Notes: generated by a model not told the origin, from the sequence alone. A DNA stretch of 45,404 nucleotides from Kitasatospora papulosa (GCF_000717245.1 NZ_JNYQ01000028.1:1-45404), one strand, 5' to 3'; shown: positions 16,624 through 24,638, numbered from the stretch's first letter. Numbers and translations are program-made.

Positions 16624-16794
16624 ATGATCAAGACCGCCCTGCGGCGCGGAGCCGAGGCCGATGTGGGTGTCCCGTACGTCAAGCCCGATCAGCGCGGTGA
16701 CGCGGGCGCCTGTGTGCAGAAGGCAGCGCAGTTGGCTGGTTACGGGATCGTGCGCGACGGTGTGTGTACGGGCAGGCGACCTACGCGCCCCTGA
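16624..16794 (+). CDS. Possible 56-residue protein, unrecognised
   Basis: This frame from ATG 16624 (or GTG 16597) has strong G/C at third codon positions. The protein contains VKPDQRGDAGACVQKAAQ and GYGIVRDGVCTG, so it has two cysteines about 25 apart. GGGG lies nine bases before the ATG. It sits directly after the terminator of the ABC operon and before a broken regulator gene. It could be a real small protein or the start of a gene cut short; no family is recognised. Confidence 0.35.
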   Translation: MIKTALRRGAEADVGVPYVKPDQRGDAGACVQKAAQLAGYGIVRDGVCTGRRPTRP

Positions 16795-16824
16795 CCGACT
16801 TCCAGTGACACCGGGTCGCCACCT

Positions 16825-17796
16825 GTGCGCACCCTGGCAGACCTCGCCGCACAGCAAGGCGTGCGCACCCACAGCTACCTCAACGCCAAGCACCACCTCG
16901 TCGACGGCTTTCCCGCCCCGATCGGATCGGCCGGCGCACGGGTCCGCCTCTACGACGCCGAGCAGGTCAACGCCTTCCTCGCGGGCCAGCCCGTCCCCTC
17001 CCTGCCCATCGAGGACGACCACCAGGACCTCCTGGACCGGCGGGAGGCGCGGCGGCGCTCGGCCTCTCCCCGCGCACCTGGGACAAGTACAAGACCACCT
17101 ACCCGATCCTCGCGGAACACAGGGTGAAAGTGGGAGGGGTCGAGCACTGGCCCCGCAGCATCCTGCACCAGCACCAGACAGAACAGGCGACCAAAGTCAC
17201 CGCCCACCAGGCCGCCCGACCCGCTCCGGCGACCAGGTCCCCCGCGACCAGCTCCTTCCCCTCACCGCACCGCTCCTGGACGCCGACCCACCATCAGCGC
17301 AGCCCGCGTGACCGAGGAACTGGGCGTGCACCGCGACACCGCCCAAGACGCCCTCCTACGCCTGCGCGCCGACCGCATCGCCCACCTCATGCTCACCGAC
17401 CCGTCCCTGACGCCCGACCAATCCGCGGCGGCACTCGGCTACCCGGCCGGACAGGTCCGCCGCGCCACCGTCCGCGCCCAAGCCGTCCTGCGAGCCCACC
17501 GCGCCGCGCCCTACCTCGCCGACGTCGCCCAGGCCGGATGGACCACCACGGCCACCGTGCCCGAGGTCCAGTGCCCCGCCGACGATTTGGTCGTGGCCGT
17601 GCTCGTCCTGAACGGCACCAATGCGCCGGCCCCGGCCCTGGTGTGGGACGAGCGCCACGGGTGGCGCACCGCCACCGCCCGCCGACACCCCCTCACCAAG
17701 GGCGCCGTCCCGCCCCCGACCGGCGACGGCATCCGATACCTCGCACAGGGCACCACACCCCCGCCAGACGCCCTCACCACCGCCCTCACGGCCTAG
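16825..17796 (+). pseudogene. Multiply frameshifted helix-turn-helix/DUF6292-like protein
   Basis: Three frames join into one protein. From GTG 16825 comes RTLADLAAQQGVRTHSYLNA; a break near 17045 leads to ALGLSPRTWDKYKTTYPIL in a second frame. Further breaks near 17200 and 17293 lead to VTEELGVHRDTAQDALLRLR and ATLGYPAGQVRRATVRAQAV-like helices. These are followed by the C-terminal segment ALVWDERHGWRTATARRHPL and GDGIRYLAQGT, which resembles DUF6292 regions of actinobacterial plasmid or phage-like proteins. The 17308-17796 part alone is open and might still give a 162-residue product. At least three frameshifts imply a dead gene. Confidence 0.65.
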
Positions 17797-17851
17797 CAGC
17801 ACCTCAGCGCCAACAGGCCTCCGGGAGGTCTCCCCGGTCCCCTGGTGGCGT

Positions 17852-18043
17852 CTAGGGGCTGTCCGATGGGTCGTGTGAGCTGATCAGGGCTGTGGCATAG
17901 GAGTAGATGAGCTTCTCCCGAGGCGCCGTCGTCGGGCTCGCCAGCATGGAGAGCTCGTCGCCAATGCGCCCGTCCTTGCCCGCGTCGTCCGGTTGAGGAA
18001 TTTGGTTGCGGTGGATCAGGCGCATGCGGTCATACTCCGGCAT
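17852..18043 (-). CDS. Possible 63-residue protein, uncertain
   Basis: The open frame begins MPEYDRMRLIHRNQIPQPDD and ends SSHDPSDSP, with moderately high G/C at third positions. Its ATG overlaps the ATG of the divergent gene at 18042, which makes it unlikely that both are translated from their own leaders. The last codons coincide with GGGGCTGTCCGATGG, which looks like an IS end. This may be a remnant rather than a gene. Confidence 0.25.
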   Translation of the reverse strand: MPEYDRMRLIHRNQIPQPDDAGKDGRIGDELSMLASPTTAPREKLIYSYATALISSHDPSDSP

Positions 18044-18491
18044 GAGTAGAGACGCAGAGGTCATCGTGCTAGCCCGCTGGTCGGACGAGGTGATGGAACC
18101 GCTGACCCAGGACGACCCGGAACGCACGTGGCGAGGTCGCTTCGTCCCGATAGCGGGGCAGTGGGGCTACGAGTTCGGGTGGGCCCTGGAGTTCGAGAAA
18201 TTGCGTGGCCGCCAGGGCCTGCTCAAGCACCTGGAGTCGCTGCCGTGGCCGCATCCGCACACGGTGCAGGTTCTGCTGCGCGACCAGGACGATGACTGCT
18301 TCGGGCTGTGGATGTTCCAGGAGGGCCGGCTGGTGGAAGTCGCCATTCCGCGCACCGAGCGATTCCACCAGCCGGCACCGCCCAATGAGGACTTCGAACC
18401 CTACCCGGGCATGCTGCTGCGCACCGACCAGAACACGGCTCTGCCCGAGCAAACCCCAGAAGCACGCCGCGACACCCGCTCACCCTGGTAG
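18042..18491 (+). CDS. Hypothetical protein, 149 residues
   Basis: This soluble, acidic protein starts at ATG 18042 (MSRDAEVIVLARWSDEVMEP). It has a central LKHLESLPWPHPHTVQVLLR segment followed by FGLWMFQEGRLVEVAIPRTE and a proline-rich end. It looks like a real single-domain alpha/beta protein. The layout is similar to small immunity-like or accessory proteins found beside mobile DNA in Streptomyces, but no family is recognised. It is followed closely by the nested IS5/IS30 block. Confidence 0.6.
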   Translation: MSRDAEVIVLARWSDEVMEPLTQDDPERTWRGRFVPIAGQWGYEFGWALEFEKLRGRQGLLKHLESLPWPHPHTVQVLLRDQDDDCFGLWMFQEGRLVEVAIPRTERFHQPAPPNEDFEPYPGMLLRTDQNTALPEQTPEARRDTRSPW

Positions 18492-18597
18492 AACGAGTTC
18501 GGCAGCTCATCTTGGCACGTCGGGGCTGTCGAGGAGCGCTTACTCAGCGAACTGCGCCACCACTACCCAGGTGCTACCCAGGTGCTAAGACCGTGTC

Positions 18598-18863
18598 CTA
18601 TGTGGTGAGGCGGGCGAGGCGCTTGTAGCAACAAAGGGCGGCGGCGAGCCCAAGGAAGGCCAGGTAGTTGCGGGGATGGCGTTCGTAGCGGTGGTTGAGT
18701 CTGCGGTAGCCGGTGAGCCATGACATGGTGCGTTCGATGACCCATCGGCGGCGCCCCAACCGTTCGCTGGACTCGACTCCCTTGCGGGCGATGCGGACGC
18801 CGATGTGCTTGCCCCATAACCATTTCCGCAGGTGAGGGACGTCGTACGCCTTGTCCGCGACCA
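18598..18863 (-). pseudogene. IS5 transposase, C-terminal part
   Basis: The frame runs TLVADKAYDVPHLRKWLWGK, RRRWVIERTMSWLTGYRRLN and AALCCYKRLARLTT before the stop at 18598. It therefore contains the second catalytic Asp (ADKAYD) and the catalytic Glu (VIERT) of IS5 transposases. The upstream part is cut off near 18863 by the IS30 insertion. It belongs with the N-terminal remnant at 20035-20165. Confidence 0.8.
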
Positions 18864-20004
18864 GGGTTACGGAAACACCGAGGCCTGCCGACTGGTGGGC
18901 ATCAACGAACGAACCGGTCGTGAATGGCGCAACGGCAGGACGGCAAAGGACCGGTTCCGCGCACCGGCTCGTCCGGCGTCGGCTCCCGTTGTCCCGAGCC
19001 GTTTCCTGACCCAGGCTGATCGCCTGCACGTCGCCGATCGTTTGCGTGAGAAGGCAACGGTCCGGGCCATTGCCGCTGAGCTGGGCCGCAGCCCGTCCAC
19101 CATCAGTCGTGAGATACGACGCAACGGCATCCCACTACGTGGAGACACCTCGCGCTGGGCCTATCGGCCCTACGCGGCTCAAGCTCGTTCCGATGCACGC
19201 CGGCCACGGCCGAAGCCGGGAAGGATCGGCCAGAATTCCCGGCTACGGGACTACATTCAGGAGCGTCTGACTCGCCGCTGGAGCCCGGAGCAGATCGCCG
19301 CCCAGTTGCCTCGCGACTTCCCCGACGACCTGGAGATGCGTGTGACACACGAGACGATCTACCAGGCGCTATACGTCCAGGGCCGCGGCGAGCTCCGCAG
19401 AGAACTCGTTCACGCGTTGCGCACGGGCCGAACCCGTCGCAAGCCTCACCGGCACGCAGCCAGGCGTCAGCCGCGCTTCGCGACGCCGATGGTGATGATC
19501 AGCGAACGACCAGCAGAGGTCGCTGACCGGGCCATTCCAGGGCACTGGGAGGGCGATCTCATCGTCGGACCTGGCCACCGGTCCGCCATCGGGACACTGG
19601 TGGAACGCTCGACGCGCTACCTGATGCTCCTGCACCTGCCCAACGGCGCACACAAGGCCGAACACTTCCACCAAGTGCTTGCCCGCACGATTCAGACGCT
19701 GCCATCACAGTTCAAACGCTCTCTGACCTGGGACCAAGGCACGGAAATGGCCGGCCACGGCGCGTTCACCATGGCCACCGACATGCCTGTCTACTTCTGC
19801 GACCCGGCCAGCCCATGGCAGCGCGGCTCCAACGAGAACACCAACGGCCTGCTACGGCAGTACTTCCCGAAGGGAAGCGATCTCTCCAGCCACAGCCTCG
19901 AACACCTCGCTGCCGTGGCTGCCGAACTCAATGGCCGCCCACGAAAAACGCTCGGCTGGGAGGCCCCAGCCGAGCGTCTGGCTAAGCTCCTGGCAGCAAG
20001 CTGA
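18832..20004 (+). CDS. IS30-family transposase
   Basis: This open frame of 390 residues has an N-terminal helix-turn-helix NTEACRLVGINERTGREWRN, a second one RAIAAELGRSPSTISREIRR, and the DDE core. The core residues are Asp in HWEGDLIVG, Asp in LTWDQGTEMAG and Glu in QRGSNENTNGLLRQYF. The C-terminal LNGRPRKTLGWEAPAERL is typical of the family. The first ten or so codons, from GTG 18832, lie on sequence that reads as IS5 transposase on the other strand. The start region has therefore probably been replaced at the insertion junction near 18865. The rest is intact. The right end of the element (GTTGCAACGACCCCTTGAAT) is near 20012-20036. Confidence 0.85.
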   Translation: MRDVVRLVRDQGYGNTEACRLVGINERTGREWRNGRTAKDRFRAPARPASAPVVPSRFLTQADRLHVADRLREKATVRAIAAELGRSPSTISREIRRNGIPLRGDTSRWAYRPYAAQARSDARRPRPKPGRIGQNSRLRDYIQERLTRRWSPEQIAAQLPRDFPDDLEMRVTHETIYQALYVQGRGELRRELVHALRTGRTRRKPHRHAARRQPRFATPMVMISERPAEVADRAIPGHWEGDLIVGPGHRSAIGTLVERSTRYLMLLHLPNGAHKAEHFHQVLARTIQTLPSQFKRSLTWDQGTEMAGHGAFTMATDMPVYFCDPASPWQRGSNENTNGLLRQYFPKGSDLSSHSLEHLAAVAAELNGRPRKTLGWEAPAERLAKLLAAS

Positions 20005-20034
20005 TCAGCAGTGTTGCAACGACCCCTTGAATCC

Positions 20035-20165
20035 GCCCCCGGTCCACGGGGCTCGGACCTGTGAGTTCGCCCCCTTTTTAGCCCTCACGTGAGCGGAGTC
20101 GAGCACGGCCCGGGACAGGTCCAGCAGGCCGGCGTAACAATCCAACTCCACGTACCCCGCCCCAT
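20035..20165 (-). pseudogene. IS5 transposase, N-terminal part with internal deletion
   Basis: From ATG 20165 the first ten codons (MGRGTWSWIV) match the copy at 1-96. The sequence then jumps to the middle of the protein (LLDLSRAVLDSAHVRAKKG in a shifted frame), where the next residues in a complete gene would be GGELTGPSPVDRG. A G has been lost from the G run near 20076, shifting the frame once more. The IS30 junction follows near 20035. Confidence 0.7.
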
Positions 20166-20204
20166 GACGAGCTCAACGAGCCAACCCCACATAGGACACG
20201 GTCT

Positions 20205-20851
20205 ATGTAGTGGTATCGGTTCCCGCCGTCTCCGAGGCCCAGCCACTCGACGGCCGCCAGGTGGTTTGCGCTGGTCGGCATGCAGAACCATGTCCCTTCC
20301 AGGCCGGCGACCATCCACCCTGTTGATGACGAATTGTCGAGGGCTTTCGCACAGGTCTTTGGAGTTGCCCCCCGCGAGGTATCGGCCACACGCCCGTTCA
20401 AGGCCGAGAATTCGTCGCCTCCGCTCCATGCCATGTCGGGATTCTTCACCGACACTCCGACCGTGCCATGCTCGAGATCGGCGCTGTACCCCTCGATGAG
20501 CGTGAAATCCCCTGTCCTGAGGATCTTCACCGGCGCCTCCGAGGGCGACGCCGGCGGGGGCAACGTGGTCACCACATCATCGGCAGGCGTCTCACTGGGA
20601 TCGGCGGTCACCGCCCTCTCGGGAGCCGGCAACCCCCCAGACCCTGTCGATGACGGAACGGGCGCGCCGCGCGACGAACTGGTCCCTGACTGTGCGATCA
20701 GCGTGACGACCAAGCCGAGCACCGGGATCAAAATGCCGACAACCCACCACGCCCACTTCGGTGGCACATGACCGCGCTCCGGGGGTATGGGCCGTGGCGG
20801 TCGCGACGGCATCGGTGGGTGTGAAGGTGTCCCGTCCGGCTCGCCCGTCAT
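20205..20851 (-). pseudogene. Membrane-anchored hypothetical protein, 3' end cut by IS5
   Basis: The N-terminal segment is proline-rich and cytoplasmic (PPMPSRPPRPIPPERGH). A single membrane segment follows (AWWVVGILIPVLGLVVTLIA, residues about 35-55), then a Ser/Thr/Pro linker and an exterior domain with two cysteines (PKTCAKAL and TWFCMPT). About 215 native residues remain; the frame then continues into the IS5 end and stops at 20078, giving a 257-residue hybrid. Native proteins of this kind usually end soon after this point, so only a short tail may be lost. No ribosome binding site stands out. The function is unknown. Confidence 0.65.
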
Positions 20852-20870
20852 GGCCCGTACACCCCCGTAT

Positions 20871-21107
20871 TCAGTCCCGCACCCACGCCTGAAGACCCTT
20901 ACCGTACAGAGCTGATCGAGTGCATGCCATGAATTTCAGCCTGCCCGCCTCGAACCGCCACATGGCCTCCCCCCGCTGCGAAATAGCACTGCCTGCCTGG
21001 TCCAGACACCGCAGGGTGATCCAAACGAAACGCTCTAGCCCTTCGATGCCCCACACTGCGGCGAACAGTTTCACCGCGCCTCGCAGCCGACCCGGACCCC
21101 CTGCCAC
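20871..21107 (-). CDS. Possible 78-residue protein upstream of the membrane protein
   Basis: The frame from GTG 21107 contains LFAAVWGIEGLERFVWITLR and AMWRFEAGRLKFMA and stops 20 bases before the start of the gene at 20851. It could be the first gene of an operon. Third-position G/C is only moderate and no family is recognised. Confidence 0.3.
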   Translation of the reverse strand: MAGGPGRLRGAVKLFAAVWGIEGLERFVWITLRCLDQAGSAISQRGEAMWRFEAGRLKFMACTRSALYGKGLQAWVRD

Positions 21108-21124
21108 CCGACCCGCCCAGACAT

Positions 21125-21237
21125 CCGCTGGCGACCCGCTGAACGTCCGCTGGCACCCCGCTGGGACCCGTCCCGCTGGACGGCTGCCGGACGGGACTCA
21201 GCGGATCACCAGCGGGTCCCCAGCGGACAGTCAGCGG
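21125..21237. repeat. Phased array of nine CCGCTG motifs
   Basis: CCGCTG occurs at 21125, 21136, 21147 and 21158, exactly 11 bases apart, and again at 21173. Its complement CAGCGG follows at 21199, 21210, 21221 and 21232, again exactly 11 apart. The array therefore consists of two blocks in opposite orientation, each at one helical turn per unit. It lies in a gene-free stretch. See the finding for interpretation. Confidence 0.85.
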
Positions 21238-21361
21238 ACCCCTTCCGGACCCTCGTCCGGGCTTGCGCGGCTAACCCCCCGGCATCCGAAAGTGTTGTCC
21301 GGCTCGCCCGACGACGTCGACGAAGCTGCCGGGCTACCCGTCCGATAGCACCCTCACGGCA

Positions 21362-21402
21362 CCCATTCAAGGAATCCGTGCCGCTCGAATTCCTTGAATG
21401 GG
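21362..21402. terminator. Perfect 14-bp inverted repeat
   Basis: CCCATTCAAGGAAT (21362-21375) pairs perfectly with ATTCCTTGAATGGG (21389-21402) around 13 bases. No gene ends nearby, so it could be a leftover terminator or a protein-binding palindrome next to the IS fragment at 21414. Confidence 0.55.
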
Positions 21403-21413
21403 CCCGGCGGCCA

Positions 21414-21528
21414 ATGAGCCTTTTCCAACCTCACGCTGATGCGTGGTGAAGGACGAGGGCGGCCTTCACGAAGTTGGTGATGCGGTCGTGCTGCACCAGA
21501 GCTTCCCTACGAGGCGCCATCCCTTGAT
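21414..21528 (-). pseudogene. Terminal fragment of the IS5-type element, inverted
   Basis: About 115 bases match the 3' end of the transposase gene and the right end of the element at 22386-23270, in opposite orientation. The last codons RITNFVKAALVLHHASA and the stop are kept. One base is missing near 21486 (GCGGTCGTG in place of GCGGTTCGTG). The rest of the element is gone. Confidence 0.8.
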
Positions 21529-21791
21529 CTGCCGGGACTGTGCGGGCATCGTCCGCGACCTCTTCTGTGGTTCCGTGGTTCGGAATGAGTCGGTGAGCCT
21601 GCCCGTCCGGTTCAGGCCGAGGTGGGGTGTTCGTGGCCTGGACGCGGGTCCAGGCCACTCGGTCGCACCTCTCGAGATCCTCGCCGAGGGCTACCGGCGC
21701 CTCGCCTCGCTCTCTCCGTCCGGGAACGCTGTATGGACATCGTGCCTACCGTCATGGGAGCCTCAGTGCGTGATCATTCTTCGAAAGGCTC

Positions 21792-22334
21792 ATGCCGCGT
21801 AGACGGCCAGGCGCACTCCGTGCGTCCCAGTGGAGACCCGTCACACCGACCATCCGGCGTATCTGGGGCCTGTCGCCCAGGACGACCGCTCTCATCCATC
21901 GTCTGGAAGCCCAGCGCCCCGACCTCCACCTCGGGACAGAGAGCGCTATGCGCTTGTACCGCTGGTTCCTGACCCAGCCTGGCCCCTATCTGTATCTCCA
22001 GCGCACCGCCTGTCCGTGCCCCGGGGGGCACTTCGACGACACGGCAGCGGCCCGGGATGCCATCGAGCAGATTCTTCATCTCCTGCCACCCCGTCCACGG
22101 CGGGAACTGGAGCTGATCGTGCGCCCTTTGGATGAGGAACTGTGGCGTCGAACGCTGCCCGATCCATTTGCCGGCCCAGGGGAGTGGTGGCACCAGCGTC
22201 TTTACCACGACCACACACCCATGGACCTGTTCCCGGAGTCTCCACGGAGCGGTCCTTATGCGATGTTGTTGAAACGAAGCAGGAAGACCATGACCGGGAA
22301 CCGTAGCCGTCCTTCGGCAGACACAGGGCCGTAG
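21792..22334 (+). CDS. Hypothetical protein, 180 residues
   Basis: This is probably a real gene from ATG 21792. The N-terminal 25 residues are basic, followed by TIRRIWGLSPRTTALIHRLE, then LYRWFLTQPGPYLYLQRTAC and CPCPGGHFDDTAAARDAIEQ, then a helical region LLPPRPRRELELIVRPLDEE. It has the compact look of the small conserved proteins in Streptomyces accessory DNA. The tail after about residue 145 is less protein-like and may have been changed by the adjoining IS element at 22386. It lies between inverted IS ends (21414-21528 and 23185-23270). The function is unknown. Confidence 0.6.
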   Translation: MPRRRPGALRASQWRPVTPTIRRIWGLSPRTTALIHRLEAQRPDLHLGTESAMRLYRWFLTQPGPYLYLQRTACPCPGGHFDDTAAARDAIEQILHLLPPRPRRELELIVRPLDEELWRRTLPDPFAGPGEWWHQRLYHDHTPMDLFPESPRSGPYAMLLKRSRKTMTGNRSRPSADTGP

Positions 22335-22385
22335 ACGGCCAGCCCTCCTGACGGGCGGGAGCGGTTGCCATCATTCGCCGGAGAA

Positions 22386-23270
22386 ACCGTGAGCCCTTGC
22401 AAATCTGACGGCGTGACCTGGTGGTGGCGGGCTGTACGAACCGATGAAGCTCCTGGTAGACGGGGTCACGACCAAGATCACCCGTGCCGACCAGGAGCTC
22501 CGTGTGCTTGTCTATCCATCGGCGATCGATCCGTCCAGTGCCCACTTGCGCCACCTCACTGGGCATCTCACGGTTCGCCGTCGCGAAATCGGCACCCGGT
22601 GGCGCCGCGTCACGCCGGGCCGTCAGGCTCTGCTGGTCCTGGCCCATCTGCAGTGCGGCGACACCTATGCCCAGCTCGCCGCCGCGTTCGGCATCGGGAT
22701 CGCGACGGTCTACCGCTACGTCCGCGAGGCGATAGAGGTCCTGGCCGCACTGGCTCCCAGCCTGGCCGAGGCGATGCGGACCGCGAGCCGCCTGGCCTTC
22801 GTGATCCTCGACGGGACGCTGCTGCCGATCGACCGGATCGCCGCCGACACCCCGTACTACTCCGGTAGACACAAGCGCCACGGCATGAACGTCCAGATCC
22901 TCACCGACCCTTTCGGACGGCTGCTGTGGGCCTTGCCCGGCTCTACCCACGACCTGACCGCGGCCCGCACCCACGGCATCGTCGACGCGCTCGCCGAGGC
23001 CGGCCTCAAGTGCTGGGCCGACAAGGCATACCAAGGTGCCGGTGGCTCCATCCGGGTACCCTTCCGCGGCCGTCGCCTCAAGCGGTGGCAGCGCCAGCAC
23101 AACAGCACGCACGCCAAGATCCGCTGCATCGGCGAGCAGGCCATGGCCACGCTCAAGGGCTGGCGCCTCCTACGTAAGCTCCGGTGCAGCACGAACCGCA
23201 TCACCAACTTCGTGAAGGCCGCCCTCGTCCTTCACCACGCATCAGCGTGAGGTTGGAAAGGGCTCACGGT
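22386..23270 (+). mobile_element. IS5-type insertion sequence, second copy
   Basis: Terminal inverted repeats are ACCGTGAGCCCTTGCAAA from 22386 and its near complement TTTGGAAAGGGCTCACGGT-like end at 23252-23270. It holds one uninterrupted transposase gene. It is related to the element at 1410-2297 in layout and protein. Its own right end is repeated in inverted orientation at 21414-21528. No clear target duplication was found. Confidence 0.7.
22504..23250 (+). CDS. IS5-family transposase (DDE_Tnp_4 type), second copy
   Basis: This is a 248-residue transposase from GTG 22504, the position that matches the start in the other copy; an in-frame ATG at 22444 would add 20 residues. Motifs are the helix-turn-helix AQLAAAFGIGIATVYRYVRE, Asp in VILDGTLLPIDR, Asp in ADKAYQGAGG and Glu in CIGEQAMATLKGW. 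Compared with the copy at 1524-2276 it has many substitutions and a two-residue gap. No break is visible, so it may be active. Confidence 0.85.
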   Translation: MLVYPSAIDPSSAHLRHLTGHLTVRRREIGTRWRRVTPGRQALLVLAHLQCGDTYAQLAAAFGIGIATVYRYVREAIEVLAALAPSLAEAMRTASRLAFVILDGTLLPIDRIAADTPYYSGRHKRHGMNVQILTDPFGRLLWALPGSTHDLTAARTHGIVDALAEAGLKCWADKAYQGAGGSIRVPFRGRRLKRWQRQHNSTHAKIRCIGEQAMATLKGWRLLRKLRCSTNRITNFVKAALVLHHASA

Positions 23271-23418
23271 GATCGTCCTGTGTAACGGTGGGACGAGGGC
23301 GGTGGCTTTCGGTATCCACCTGGCCACGGCAGTCGCAGTCCTTGTCTCGGCCGCACTTCTCTTCGCGGCCTGACCTTCGCGTCACGCCGCCATTGCGCGC
23401 TTTCGAGGAAGTGAGCCC

Positions 23419-23872
23419 ATGTCTTTTACCCACCCGGATTTCGACCGGTCTCTCGTCATACGCGAGGCTGATGCCGAGGTCATCGGACGTGCCCCGACCA
23501 CCATTCGCCTGCTGGCCGACAGCCACGCCACCGGAGGTGCCCTGTCCACCCAGCGCGTCACTCTGGCCGAGGGAGTGAACGGCGCGAACCCCCACCATCA
23601 CGCCAACTCCGCCGAGCTCTCCTACCTGCTGGACGGCACGGCTCAACTCCTCTCCGGCGACCAGGTCCTCACGGCAGGGGGGGGACCTGGTCGTCGTCCC
23701 GCCGAACGTGCCGCACGCCTTTGCGGCCGCCCCTGGTGAGAGCGCGGACATCCTCATCGTGATCACCCCGTGGGTGGATCGCTTCGAATACTTTCGTCAT
23801 CTCGAGCTCACTGCGTACGGCAAGGTCCCGCCGGAAAGCCTCCTGGACGTGCAGGAGTTGTACGACACTTAA
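23419..23872 (+). pseudogene. Cupin-domain protein, frameshifted in a G8 run
   Basis: The start is ATG 23419 (MSFTHPDFDRSLVIREADAE). The first cupin motif is ANPHHHANSAELSYLLDGTA. A run of eight G at 23677-23684 breaks the frame. The other frame then reads GGDLVVVPPNVPHAFAAAPG, the second cupin motif, and ends with FEYFRHLELTAYGKVPPESL and LLDVQELYDT at the TAA at 23870-23872. With seven G the protein would be a normal single-domain cupin of 150 residues. It is a dead gene, a length-variable one, or a sequencing slip in the homopolymer. Confidence 0.75.
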
Positions 23873-23992
23873 TTCCAGCAGAGCGAGGCCTGGAACGCCG
23901 CTCGCGCTTGATCCGGCGGAGTCGGGACGCGCGCTCGGCCGGCGGTCGGGACCGGGCCCACAGCATCCGATGTATTGCGGCAAGGAGAAGAA

Positions 23993-24580
23993 ATGCGGTT
24001 GCGGAACGTGATTGCGGTCGGTGCGGCAGTACTGGTGCTGACGGCGGTCAGTGGCTGCGGCAGTGACGAGGGTGGGGAGAAGAGCAGCGCGGCCGGCGGC
24101 GACGGCTACGGGCAGTCCGCCGGCAGCGGTGGGCGGCTCATGGATACCGAGACGAACGGCCGTCCGAGCGCCGGGACCATGGCGGACATCGAGACGTTCG
24201 TCAGCCAGCGCACCACGTGCACCGACCTGCACCCGGAGGACAAGGACTCCGACCATGAGGATGACCCGGATGCGGAGTCGGTCGGCGAGCTGTGGGGCAT
24301 CAAGGAGCGAGCCGTCTGCTGGGACATCAAGCGCAACGGAGTCACGCTCATATCCATCAACGACATGAAGAACTTTCAGACCCAGGCCGAGAAGCACGGC
24401 CCTGCCGGATACCTCCTTGGAGAGGACTTCGCCATTACGGGCGGCCCCACGACCAGGGCCAACCTCAAGGATTCTGGGCTCCTCGCCCTCGTCTGCGACC
24501 CGGAGACCGAGATTCCAAGTGGCTACACGAAGGAGAAAGGCCTCGTTGACGGTTGCACGCTGACCGACTTCATCTCATGA
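23993..24580 (+). CDS. Putative lipoprotein, 195 residues
   Basis: The start ATG 23993 has AAGGAG eight bases upstream. The signal peptide ends in a lipobox (LTAVSGC), so the protein should be attached to the outside of the membrane through Cys at about residue 22. The mature part begins with a Gly/Ser-rich linker. It then has an acidic stretch (PEDKDSDHEDDPDAES) and a folded region with three cysteines (RTTCTDL, AVCWDIK, ALVCDPE). No family is recognised. A 20-bp hairpin follows the stop. It is probably transcribed alone. Confidence 0.85.
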   Translation: MRLRNVIAVGAAVLVLTAVSGCGSDEGGEKSSAAGGDGYGQSAGSGGRLMDTETNGRPSAGTMADIETFVSQRTTCTDLHPEDKDSDHEDDPDAESVGELWGIKERAVCWDIKRNGVTLISINDMKNFQTQAEKHGPAGYLLGEDFAITGGPTTRANLKDSGLLALVCDPETEIPSGYTKEKGLVDGCTLTDFIS

Positions 24581-24638
24581 CGACCCTCGGCCGATAAGCG
24601 TGGCGCAATCCAGGGCAGTTGCGGCTGGCCGTCGCCTG

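Larger units (their letters stand above)
18588..20204. mobile_element. IS5 element interrupted by an IS30-family element
   Basis: Perfect 18-bp terminal inverted repeats AGACCGTGTCCTATGTGG lie at 18588-18605 and, inverted, at 20187-20204. Between them lie the C-terminal and N-terminal parts of an IS5 transposase on the minus strand, separated by an IS30 transposase gene on the plus strand. The IS5 has also lost an internal segment of its N-terminal half. The block sits in the 3' part of the membrane-protein gene at 20205-20851. Confidence 0.85.

Noticed and set aside
18566..18587. Tandem ACCCAGGTGCT repeat (two copies of 11 bp) beside the IS5 end
   Set aside because: Only two copies and not matching the IS target. 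It may be chance and gives no clear function.
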